A stretch of 12,119 nucleotides of DNA from Bacillota bacterium (GTDB taxonomy: Bacteria > Bacillota > Sulfobacillia > Sulfobacillales > Sulfobacillaceae): positions 1 to 12,119 of the forward strand of contig JAKADI010000012.1 in the NCBI GenBank assembly GCA_021820675.1. Reading direction: 5' to 3'. A program made the translations under genes and the position numbers. Under the pieces are notes generated by a model. It was not told the origin of the DNA. It made no database searches and saw only the letters and a list, made by a program, of their open reading frames with translations. Below are positions 1 to 6,681 of this stretch, one piece after another. The stretch's first letter is position 1; every line of letters starts with the position of its first letter.

Positions 1-430
1 AGTCGTCAGGCGACTATTTTCGGGCAACAGCGCTCCCATTGGGAGTGGAAGGGCTGTTTTCTGAGAGATTGAGGTGGTTTTAGACCGATGTTTAGTGGCT
101 ATTGCAGTTTTCGTTCCAATGCTACATACCTTACACTTATTGGTTTAGGAAATCCTTGCGCTGCAAGGGTTTCCGGCTATGGGAAAAAATAACGGCGAAA
201 CTCGAGTCTTAGACCCCAGAGCACTAAAATCCCAGATGCATCGCCATTATTTGCCTTTTCTAGATTGGTTGAGACGCGTTTTGGTGGCAGGACTGCTGTT
301 TACGGTTAGCACCCATCGTTGCGGACACGAACTCAAAACTCGACTCTCCGTGGAGGGATAGTCCTTGCGGAGACCGGAATTGCACCAGCTCAAAATGGTC
401 AGCTTGCCTTGGTGCACCCAAAGAGGGGTT
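1..430. other. Left-edge region without a convincing intact gene
   Basis: No well-supported complete gene is seen here. The stretch holds several short inverted repeats: AGTCG/CGACT at 1-15, CTCCC/GGGAG at 33-45, a 12-bp near-perfect hairpin at 148-174, and TGCACCA/TGGTGCA at 381-416. A 60-codon ORF (179-361) is listed separately. The cluster of hairpins suggests the end of a mobile element or a structured transcript from the neighbouring region, but no family could be recognised. Confidence 0.4.
179..361 (+). CDS. Possible 60-residue ORF, perhaps a transposase remnant
   Basis: This ATG-started 60-codon ORF encodes a basic N-terminal half and a hydrophobic segment around residues 34-43 (VLVAGLLFTV). 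I do not recognise a family. An AAGGG Shine-Dalgarno-like sequence at about 165-169 lies roughly 9 nt before the ATG, inside the 3' arm of the hairpin at 148-174, so the hairpin would hide the ribosome binding site. Hidden ribosome binding sites are known from transposase genes, where they prevent expression by read-through transcription. The ORF could equally be chance. There is no partner gene, and it ends 70 bp before the stop of the convergent permease gene. Confidence 0.2.
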   Translation: MGKNNGETRVLDPRALKSQMHRHYLPFLDWLRRVLVAGLLFTVSTHRCGHELKTRLSVEG

Positions 431-438
431 TTACCCCT
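420..438 (-). terminator. Weak terminator-like hairpin at the end of the permease gene
   Basis: On the minus strand AGGGGT and ACCCCT form a 6-bp stem with a 3-nt loop, overlapping the TAA stop codon of the permease gene (431-433). It is followed by CTTT rather than a long T-run, so intrinsic termination would be weak. A second inverted repeat further on (TGCACCA at 381-387, TGGTGCA at 410-416) might add to it. Confidence 0.4.
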
Positions 439-1273
439 TCAGTCCACTGCCGATTGTAAGGCTGTCCAAAATCCGTCTTGCCGTGAGTAGGAAGATGATG
501 AGTACAGGAATGATCGAGACCACGGACATGGCTGCCATAAAGACATAGTTGGTAAAGTAGACGCTGTTAAATTGAGCCAACCCAAGTGGTACGGTGTAGA
601 GATGCTTCGAATTAATCACGATTAGCGGCCACAGTAAGTTGTTCCAACTGGCGACAAAAGTGAGCACTCCTACTGCGATGATCACGGGCCATGTAATTGG
701 GAAGACTATACGCCAATAGAGGTTCCACTCCGAGGCTCCATCTACGCGGGCACTTGCCATAAGTTCATCGGGTACGCCTACCATGTATTGGCGCATAAAA
801 AAAATAGCTTGGGCCGTGATAAGGCCTGGCATGATCACCCCCCAGTACGTGTTCACTAAGTGAAGTTGCCGGGTAATAATAAAGACGGGTATCATAATAG
901 CTGAAAATGGCACCAGTAACGTTCCAACAATTGCACCAAAAATAAGGTGCCGTCCCCCAAATGCAAATTTGGCCAATCCGTAACCTGCCATGTGACTGAA
1001 TAGTGTACAACCACACGCAATTACCAAAGCAATGAAAAAACTGTTAGCTAGATATAAAGCAAATGGTGCAGTCGTCCACGCTTTAGGGTAATTAGTCCAA
1101 TGCGCCGAACGTGGAATCCATGAGAATGGTACTTGGAAGATTGTTGCGTTAGTGTGTAACGAAGCGCTAATAGTCCAGATCAAAGGCAGGAGAAACATAA
1201 ATCCGACTATCGCCAGTAGAATCATCGGTAACGTCCGTGCTATAAAATATGTAAACCGTCTCACATCAATCAA
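431..1273 (-). CDS. ABC sugar transporter permease, MalG type (CUT1)
   Basis: A 280-residue inner-membrane subunit of a binding-protein-dependent sugar importer. It has about six hydrophobic segments, starting with one near residues 13-35. The cytoplasmic EAA loop that docks on the ATPase is visible at about 170-192 (DELMASARVDGAS followed by WRIVFP), with the conserved Gly and the terminal P. Length and motif fit the MalG/UgpE class. The start is a TTG at 1273-1271 whose TTGA overlaps the TGA stop of the upstream permease gene, which implies translational coupling. AAGGTGG lies about 10 nt upstream; an in-frame GTG three codons later is less well placed. It pairs with the adjacent MalF-type permease. 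No ATPase gene is in the window, so a shared MsmX-like ATPase is inferred. The sugar is unknown. Confidence 0.93.
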   Translation of the reverse strand: MIDVRRFTYFIARTLPMILLAIVGFMFLLPLIWTISASLHTNATIFQVPFSWIPRSAHWTNYPKAWTTAPFALYLANSFFIALVIACGCTLFSHMAGYGLAKFAFGGRHLIFGAIVGTLLVPFSAIMIPVFIITRQLHLVNTYWGVIMPGLITAQAIFFMRQYMVGVPDELMASARVDGASEWNLYWRIVFPITWPVIIAVGVLTFVASWNNLLWPLIVINSKHLYTVPLGLAQFNSVYFTNYVFMAAMSVVSIIPVLIIFLLTARRILDSLTIGSGLKG

Positions 1274-2181
1274 TTGTTTCCCACCACCTTAAATTGTAAA
1301 TAAGTGAGTCCAATACTTGCTATTAACAAAACCAATGCCATCGCAGACGCGTTCCCAGCGGCTGAAAACGTGAATGCCTGTCGATAAATTAAAAGAGGCA
1401 AAACCAAGGTCGAATTCCCAGGTCCGCCGTTGGTTAACACGTAGGCTTGTGTAAAATTGGTCAGTACTGTGGCTGTGCAGGTGACCAGTGCAAAAAGCAA
1501 TGTTGGGCGAAGTAACGGTAATACGATTTGCCACACAAGACGCCATGCAGTTACTCCATCAACTTGAGCAGCTTCGATAACTTCACGATTGATTTGCTGT
1601 AGGCTAGCTAAGAAAATGACCACATAGAATCCTACAAGATTCCACACCGTGACAATTGATAAACCGACCATGGCAAATGCAGGATTGGTTAGCCAGCTTA
1701 TATGGATGTGCAGAACCTGGTCCACTAAGCCCGACGGTTGCAAAAGCATTTCGAACATGATTGCGCTGGCAACTGTCGGGATAACAAATGGTATGAAAAA
1801 GACCGTGAGGAAAAAGAGGCGGCCGTGACTAACTAGGTGAATGCCCCATGCAATCAGAAATGCGATGGCGAGGCTAGGCACAACAGTTTCTGCAATGTAC
1901 ACTCCCGTGCGACCAACCGTATGCCAGAACTGCAGGCTTATAGCCAATGTAAAAAAATTGGTAAGACCCACGAACTGAGGGGGTGCAAACCAATTTTCAT
2001 TTGTCAACGAGATCCAAGCTCCATAAATCATGGGTCCAAAGACCCAGATGATAAAATACACAAGTGCCAGTAGGGTAAATAGGAAACCGATAACAGATAA
2101 CCGCCGCGTTGTCCACCACGGTTGGAGACGCTGTACAAGTTTCAACTTAGGCGTTGATTTGTATCCCTTGGAGAACCACAT
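1270..2181 (-). CDS. ABC sugar transporter permease, MalF type (CUT1)
   Basis: A 303-residue membrane permease and the heterodimer partner of the MalG-type protein that follows it. A basic N-terminus precedes the first membrane segment (about residues 30-55), with about six segments in all. The EAA loop is at about 200-222 (EVIEAAQVDGVTAWR, then IVLP). I chose the ATG at 2181-2179 because GAGGTG sits 10 nt upstream. The ATG at 2199, six codons earlier, has no Shine-Dalgarno sequence. The gene ends in a TGA overlapping the TTG of the next gene. In most CUT1 operons the binding-protein gene would be directly upstream; here a dead IS110 element and a repeated leader element lie between (2200-3659), so expression may depend on read-through or on a local promoter. 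Confidence 0.92.
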   Translation of the reverse strand: MWFSKGYKSTPKLKLVQRLQPWWTTRRLSVIGFLFTLLALVYFIIWVFGPMIYGAWISLTNENWFAPPQFVGLTNFFTLAISLQFWHTVGRTGVYIAETVVPSLAIAFLIAWGIHLVSHGRLFFLTVFFIPFVIPTVASAIMFEMLLQPSGLVDQVLHIHISWLTNPAFAMVGLSIVTVWNLVGFYVVIFLASLQQINREVIEAAQVDGVTAWRLVWQIVLPLLRPTLLFALVTCTATVLTNFTQAYVLTNGGPGNSTLVLPLLIYRQAFTFSAAGNASAMALVLLIASIGLTYLQFKVVGNN

Positions 2182-2264
2182 TCTATTGCCACACCTCATT
2201 TAGATTGAATTGCACAGCGATTGACGCTAAGGCAGTACATAAATGACCTTTAGGATTTGGGTTG

Positions 2265-2275
2265 CGGTTTAACCA
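2265..2275. promoter_or_regulatory. Possible GntR/FCD operator upstream of the permeases
   Basis: The sequence matches TGGTnnnACCA at seven of eight defined positions (read on the minus strand: TGGT, TAA, ACCG). Its centre is a 9-bp palindrome, GGTTTAACC. It lies about 85 bp upstream of the permease start and resembles the perfect sites before the two GntR/FCD genes. No convincing -35/-10 pair was found next to it. It could be chance. Confidence 0.3.
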
Positions 2276-2347
2276 CGTAATTCCACTCCCCGTGAAAGTC
2301 ACGGCGCACGATGTCCAGGGGGTCATCTACCTCGTATCAAAGATAGT

Positions 2348-3353
2348 GTGCTTGGGCCTACTTCTTTTGAGAAGAGGGTCTCCAAGTTGTCGATCCCAGC
2401 CATGGCTCTCTCCGGGACTGGGCCTGATATAGTCCAGGGATTTGGCAACACCTATGTCGATCGGGCCAAAACCGATCCCAGTGATGCGTTTTTGATTGCG
2501 CACGCCATCCACTGTGGCCGGCTACGTCCCGCTCCGGCACCTGATCCGCGCTGTACGGCCTTGCACGTCGTCACGCGGCACCGATTCCAGCTGGCGCAGA
2601 CCGTGGCCCGGGAGAAAAATCGAGCCTTGAATGAACTATTGTGCTTGTGGGCGGGCTACCGCGCCGCAACCAAGGATGACGGCCAACCCTTTTTTACGGA
2701 CGTCTTTGGCCGGGCCTCGCAGCATGTGTTGACCCAGTACACCCCGATCAGATGGCCACGACTCCCTTGGCCACGATCGCCAAGGAAATCGGCGGCCCGG
2801 CGCTGAAAGCGCCAAATGCTATCGCCCACACGTTGCAGCGGCTGGCCCAGAAAGCCTTCCGCCTGCGACCCCAAGGAAACCGAAGTGAGCCAGTTCAGTT
2901 TGGTTATGCACCTGGACCCCATCTGAGCGGGCGCTTGCCCGCGATCTGGTGGCCATCCCTGAAACCGTCACCTCGGTGGCGGGCATCGGGCCCAGGGACG
3001 GGGCCGGGATTGCGACCGAAATCGGCCTCATTGCCCGGTTCCCCTCGGACGATGCCCTCGCGGAATATGCGGGGTTGACTTGGCGTGATCACCAATCGGG
3101 GACGTTGGACGCCGAAGATCGACCGCTGACGCGGTCGGGGAATGCCTATTTGCGGAATTACCTGATCGAAGCGACCGACCGTGTTCGTGTGCGCGACCCG
3201 GATTTTGAAGCGTTTTACGTCCGCTAGTACAGTGGGGTCGCCCACCACCCGCACAAGCGGGCGCTGGCGTTGACAGCACGCAAGCTGACCGGCGTGATCT
3301 TTGGAATGCTGACCCGAGGTCAGCTTTATGATGGAAGGAGATTCGGAGCGTAA
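2348..3353 (+). pseudogene. Decayed IS110-family transposase
   Basis: Pieces of an IS110-type transposase can be read in three frames. The N-terminal domain keeps LGPTSFE at about 2349-2370 and then, after an apparent internal deletion that removes the usual catalytic Glu region, AKTDPSDAFLIA at about 2464-2500. The C-terminal Transposase_20 domain keeps AGIGPRDGAGIATEIG, EYAGLTW, HQSG (the segment with the catalytic Ser) and SGNAYLRNYLIEA. Frame changes occur near 2750, near 2870 and near 2924. An in-frame TAG at 3225-3227 cuts off the conserved tail HPHKRALALTARKL, after which the frame runs to TAA at 3351. The element is dead, lies antisense to the transport genes, and separates the binding-protein gene from the permeases. 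It is richer in G+C than the genes around it. Confidence 0.9.
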
Positions 3354-3509
3354 CACCGGTGCCCGGTAGGCCATGATCATTTCCTTCCTGCTAATAATTG
3401 GGTGTTTAAAACCGGTTAGGGTGGTTGTGCCATTTTTGCGCCCGCTGGGTCAAAAAATAGTACTTGACATTTTACGCGGGTCTTCCAGCCCTTCTCGTAT
3501 TCCTATTCA
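3354..3509. other. Spacer next to the IS110 remnant
   Basis: This is non-coding. It holds an AACCGGTT palindrome near 3410 and a perfect TTGACA hexamer at 3464-3469 without a matching -10 at 16-18 bp. It probably contains the right end of the IS110 insertion; IS110 elements lack clear terminal inverted repeats, so no boundary can be fixed. Confidence 0.35.
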
Positions 3510-3635
3510 TACATGATCGGTTAACTCAGGTGACAGGGATCGAACTGTAAAATCCTAAGGTAATCTATGGCCTGCCCAAATCGCCGGCTTTTTGCTTTTG
3601 TCCTCCCACCTACCGCATCCAACCTGAGTTATCTG
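3510..3635 (-). promoter_or_regulatory. Leader element copy A (repeat of 5015-5156)
   Basis: This stretch aligns along its whole length with 5015-5156. Shared blocks are TACATGATCGG at the left end, AACT-AGGTG, GATCG, the identical 17-nt core at 3570-3586, and GAGTTATCTG at the right end. It lacks about 16 nt present in the other copy. On the minus strand it lies after the stop of the binding-protein gene and before the permeases, now cut off from them by the IS110 remnant. Its ends form a perfect 10-bp inverted repeat (3522-3531 with 3622-3631). A conserved structured leader RNA is the favoured reading; a small mobile repeat is the alternative. Confidence 0.55.
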
Positions 3636-3659
3636 GAGACGGATGTTATCGAGTGATGC

Positions 3660-4976
3660 CTAATGATTCAACAGTGGTTGAATCTCTTGTTGGGCTGTAG
3701 CCAAGGTTTGTTTGACATTAGCGTTTCTAAGAATGATATTATCGTACGCCGTGCCAATGATGTCATCAATCTTTGATCCGTTTGTCAGACTGGTAGCATA
3801 ATGACCTTGAGCCAGCGATGGCACCCACTTACTTTCCCAAAATGGTTGGGTTTTGGCGGAGGGTAATGAGTTGAGTGACTTTAATCCCGTGTACCAACCC
3901 AAATTAAAATAGCTTTTCCCCTGTTGTTGTAAGAAATGTATAAACTTCCATGCCCATGTTGGATGTGCTACCGACTTGGACACTACAAACGCATACCCGT
4001 ATGTATCATTTTGACTTGAATGACCGGGATAGGTTGGATACGGATCCACGAGTGATTCTTTCCATACCGCTGGATAAGAGGTCTTTAAAAAGGCTGTATA
4101 CCAAGAACCAGCATCCAATAGAATTGCTGCACGATTTTCTCCGTAGAGATCACGTTCGAACCCCAGTGTAGTGCCATTTAAAGACGGCACAAAAGCTCCA
4201 GATTTGACTAAATCCTGTAGGGTGGTAAAGGTTTTAACTACCGCAGGACTCGTAAGATAGGAACGAGTTCCCGCCGTATTTATTAAAGGTTTACCCAATT
4301 CGCGGGCCATGGCGTCAATAACAAGATATTCGGCTTCGGGAAAGTTAATGGGAAGAGATATTTCATCGCGTTGAACCACGCCGTTGTTCACCACTTTCAG
4401 CTTCGAAGCATCTTGAATGACTTGGTTCCATGTGGTTGGTAATGGAAGATGTGCTTGACGGAAATCATTCGCATTGATCCACATTTGATAGTTCGAATAT
4501 TCCTGGGGAATACCATATAATTCACCGTGGTATTCATAGGCAGACAAGATGCCAGGAATATATTGACGCGCCAACTGCGAATAGTTCGACACTCCCATGG
4601 CACCGTAATTCACAGGATCAAGTGCACCATCACTTAGTAACTGTGCACCATAGGTAAAAGACATTTCATATACATCAGGAGCCTGGCCTCCCCCTACCAA
4701 TGTCTCATATTTGGCAAAAACCAGACCGGATTCCGGAGTAATCAACTTTACCGTGACGTTTGGATGCAGTGCTTCAAATTCTTTTGCTTCGTGTTCTTTC
4801 AACGATTCTGTAGCAGAACTGTCGTGGCTTAACCATGTAATGGTAATGTGATTTGATGTCTGTGTCGTTGGTGCTTTTGTTGCGCTAGCCGAACCACAAC
4901 CAGCCAATCCCAACGTTAAAGATGCTGACGAGGCCATAGCTATGACCATACGGCGATGCCGTAAATGAACTGTCAC
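3660..4976 (-). CDS. Sugar-binding lipoprotein of an ABC importer (CUT1)
   Basis: A 438-residue extracellular solute-binding protein, family 1, anchored as a lipoprotein. Residues 1-27 are a lipoprotein signal: a basic stretch (HLRHRR), a hydrophobic core, and the lipobox LAGC with Cys27 as the lipidated residue. A Ser/Thr-rich linker follows, and the mature domain starts at about 44 (ITITWLSHDS). Family-typical features are EFEALHPNVTVKLI, GGGQAPDVYEMSF near 105, and the late aromatic segment AWKFIHFLQQQ. The start is GTG at 4976-4974 with AAAGGAA about 10 nt upstream; the site can also fold into a short GGAA/TTCC hairpin. It captures a sugar or oligosaccharide for the permeases at 431-2181; which one is not visible. 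It has its own promoter and about 190-nt leader at 4977-5199. Confidence 0.93.
   Translation of the reverse strand: MTVHLRHRRMVIAMASSASLTLGLAGCGSASATKAPTTQTSNHITITWLSHDSSATESLKEHEAKEFEALHPNVTVKLITPESGLVFAKYETLVGGGQAPDVYEMSFTYGAQLLSDGALDPVNYGAMGVSNYSQLARQYIPGILSAYEYHGELYGIPQEYSNYQMWINANDFRQAHLPLPTTWNQVIQDASKLKVVNNGVVQRDEISLPINFPEAEYLVIDAMARELGKPLINTAGTRSYLTSPAVVKTFTTLQDLVKSGAFVPSLNGTTLGFERDLYGENRAAILLDAGSWYTAFLKTSYPAVWKESLVDPYPTYPGHSSQNDTYGYAFVVSKSVAHPTWAWKFIHFLQQQGKSYFNLGWYTGLKSLNSLPSAKTQPFWESKWVPSLAQGHYATSLTNGSKIDDIIGTAYDNIILRNANVKQTLATAQQEIQPLLNH
3665..3684 (-). repeat. Perfect 8-bp hairpin at the 3' end of the binding-protein gene
   Basis: GATTCAAC and GTTGAATC form an 8-bp perfect stem with a 4-nt loop in the last codons of the lipoprotein gene. 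No T-run follows, so it is not an ordinary terminator. It could protect the 3' end of the message or attenuate transcription into the permeases. Confidence 0.4.
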
Positions 4977-5014
4977 AGGGGAACACTTCCTTTCTATAAA
5001 TTAGTATTAATACG

Positions 5015-5156
5015 TACATGATCGGACAACTTAGGTGGCATGGATCGGATCTTATAATCGCTCGGGTTATACGGCCTAACGTGAGCTATAGCCTGCCCAA
5101 ATCGCCGTGCTTTTCGTTTTTTTCTTCCACCCGCGGTATCCAACCCGAGTTATCTG
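5015..5156 (-). promoter_or_regulatory. Leader element copy B in the 5' leader of the binding-protein gene
   Basis: This is the longer copy of the repeat also found at 3510-3635. Read on the minus strand it starts a few bases after the predicted transcription start and ends about 39 nt before the GTG of the lipoprotein gene, so it would be almost the entire untranslated leader. The 17-nt core at 5091-5107 is identical in both copies. The 5' segment AACTCGGGTT (5142-5151) can pair perfectly over 8 bp with 5061-5068, or with one mismatch and one G-U pair with 5028-5036. Two exclusive pairings are what a regulatory leader would show. It matches no riboswitch class I know. Confidence 0.55.
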
Positions 5157-5171
5157 AGGGTGTATATGTAA

Positions 5172-5199
5172 ATAATACCTCGTTTTTATGAATTGGCAA
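5172..5199 (-). promoter_or_regulatory. Predicted promoter of the binding-protein gene
   Basis: On the minus strand TTGCCA (5199-5194, five of six to the consensus -35) is followed 16 bp later by TATTAT (5177-5172, five of six to the -10). The -35 lies inside a 17-nt motif (5192-5208) identical to 9146-9162, whose core GGTATTGCC is an imperfect palindrome resembling FCD-type operators. Transcription would start near 5165, giving a leader of about 190 nt. Confidence 0.6.
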
Positions 5200-5281
5200 T
5201 ACCTCTGAGAAAAAGATTTATTCGGACTATTAACGTCAAACCACGCTGAGCCAGTATTAATTGGGTTACATAGTGTTTTAT

Positions 5282-5324
5282 TTGACTTAATTATCAAAGT
5301 TATTTATGATAAGTGGTAGTACCA
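5282..5324 (+). promoter_or_regulatory. Promoter and GntR/FCD operator of the first regulator gene
   Basis: TTGACT (5282-5287), a 17-bp spacer and TATGAT (5305-5310) form a good vegetative promoter. Four bases later TGGTAGTACCA (5314-5324) is a perfect palindrome of the TGGTnnnACCA type bound by FCD-class GntR proteins. It covers the expected transcription start, the classic place for repression, which implies autoregulation. The same operator form occurs at 9266-9276. Confidence 0.7.
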
Positions 5325-5399
5325 GTTGTAAAGAAGGTTCGCCGTATTTATTGATAGCGTTGCGGACGAATCCTAAAGATTCACACTTCGAAAAAGAAG

Positions 5400-6158
5400 G
5401 TGAAGAAGATAGTAGCACAGTCACAAAATAAAGTATTGCAGGACATGGTTATACAATATATTCGCTCACATAGTTTGAGTGCGGGTGATCGCTTGCCGTC
5501 AGAGCGGGAATTTACAAAAATGTTCCGCACCAATCGGGTTGCATTGCGAAATAGTTTCAACGGATTGGAAATGGCCGGAATCATCTATCGTAAGCATGGT
5601 AGCGGAACATTCGTGGCGCACCACAGCATCAATCACATGCTTGACGTATCGCGTGCGGCTGGAGCTCTGGGATTATCTCCCCAACTCATCGTAGAGGCTC
5701 GGTTAACTATTGAGCCAGCGGTGGTCGCTCTGAGCGCACGGAAAGCGAATGACGACGATATCAATTTAATACAACGCGCTTTTGATACCATGGCCCACGA
5801 TTTCCAGAATACTGGCACGTTTAGTATCCAACATGATCGTGAATTCCACAAGGCGGTTGCCTACGGTGCCCATAATCCTTTGCTGGAAACGATCTTAAAC
5901 TATCTCTATGTGATTGATGAAGAGTCACCGTGGGTTAAAATTCGCAATGAGGTTATGTCTGGCGGCACTGTTCCGAAGGAATTTTTACAGGAACACCAAG
6001 CGATTATTGATGCTATTCAGCGCCGAAAACCTCGGACAGCCCAGGTCATTGTCGAACAGCACACGAAACAAATGGAACTATTGATTAGTGAGCGTATGCC
6101 TTCTATGCATCCTGAGAGTGCAGGCTCTATAACGACGGAAAAAAGTCCGGACAAGTAG
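5400..6158 (+). CDS. GntR-family transcriptional regulator, FCD (FadR-like) class
   Basis: A 252-residue regulator. The GntR winged helix-turn-helix spans about residues 10-77, with DRLPSEREF, RVALRNSFNGLEMAG and the wing KHGSGTFVA. The C-terminal FCD ligand domain (about 95-225) keeps the usual metal-binding set: Asp and His of DREFH, the His of EHQAI and the His of EQHTKQM. The GTG start at 5400 is poorly served, because AAGAAGG abuts it; an ATG at codon 16 is too late to keep the first helix. It is clearly paralogous to the regulator at 10037-10762 (by eye nearly 60 percent identical over the aligned first half). It is divergent from the transport genes and has its own operator. It most likely represses itself and the neighbouring sugar genes; the ligand is probably a sugar acid or intermediate, by family analogy. 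Confidence 0.92.
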   Translation: MKKIVAQSQNKVLQDMVIQYIRSHSLSAGDRLPSEREFTKMFRTNRVALRNSFNGLEMAGIIYRKHGSGTFVAHHSINHMLDVSRAAGALGLSPQLIVEARLTIEPAVVALSARKANDDDINLIQRAFDTMAHDFQNTGTFSIQHDREFHKAVAYGAHNPLLETILNYLYVIDEESPWVKIRNEVMSGGTVPKEFLQEHQAIIDAIQRRKPRTAQVIVEQHTKQMELLISERMPSMHPESAGSITTEKSPDK

Positions 6159-6208
6159 AACAAATGGATTCTCGGCATAAGCGAAGGCGCTACGAAACCA
6201 CAAGGTGG

Positions 6209-6660
6209 TCAAGAATTACCGGGTAGGTAGAACGCGGCGTCGACAGTACATTGCGGAAGGTTCCGGAAGATTTTCTGCCGAACTTTGGCCATTTTTACAT
6301 CACTCTCGGCTTGATTGTTCGTAAAGGGCACGCGGAAATCTCGCATAAACCGGAGCACGGCGTCCCGATGGATATTCAGCCGTTCCAGCAGGTTCCGGGT
6401 TTTGGTTTGCTTTATCCGGCCCCGTGGCGAGGCACCGCGGATGCTCGGATAACCCTTGGCGGATGATGGCCTCATAGTCCGCTAGGACCTCGGGGCTTTA
6501 AGGCGGTTTGCCCCGCCGCGACGGCGGCGACTGTCTTTTTAACGGTATACAAGTGGCGGATCAGGGCCCGGGCCCATACTTGCTGGGGGTTTTCTTCCAT
6601 GGCGATGAGTTCTCGTTCATGATGCACATTGCACAACGCGTGGCGGCAGAGGGTGTAACC
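6209..6660 (-). pseudogene. Decayed C-terminal part of an IS66-family transposase
   Basis: Three frames together read as the IS66 DDE transposase C-terminal half: CRHALCNVHHERELIAMEE (6655-6590), then VLADYEAIIRQGLSEHPR after a frameshift near 6490, then after a second shift RNLLERLNIHRDAVLRF, VPFTNNQAESD (6320s) with the final catalytic Glu region, and KMAKVRQKI. A third shift near 6265 is needed to reach SSGTFRN. There is no N-terminal half, no linked IS66 helper genes and no visible terminal repeat. The fragment lies between the regulator and the glycosidase and cannot be active. Confidence 0.88.
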
Positions 6661-6681
6661 AATACCTACCTACCCATACTT

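Noticed and set aside
2182..2199. Upstream ATG at 2199 for the MalF-type permease
   Set aside because: It has no ribosome binding site, whereas GAGGTG is correctly placed for the ATG at 2181.
2200..2347. Bridge RNA of the IS110 element
   Set aside because: The 5' part of the transposase is deleted and the element ends cannot be placed, so a guide-type RNA cannot be supported.
5120..5150. T-box-like antiterminator sequence (TGGATACCGCG on the minus strand) in leader copy B
   Set aside because: The order and spacing differ from the T-box bulge, it lies at the 5' end of the leader instead of next to a terminator, copy A does not keep ACCGCG, and a sugar-binding protein is not a usual T-box target.
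3510..5156. Leader copies as miniature inverted-repeat transposable elements
   Set aside because: Copy A does have 10-bp inverted ends, but no target duplication is visible, copy B has poor outer pairing, and the start of the element recurs at a fixed distance from a promoter at 9080-9162. This was kept only as an alternative.
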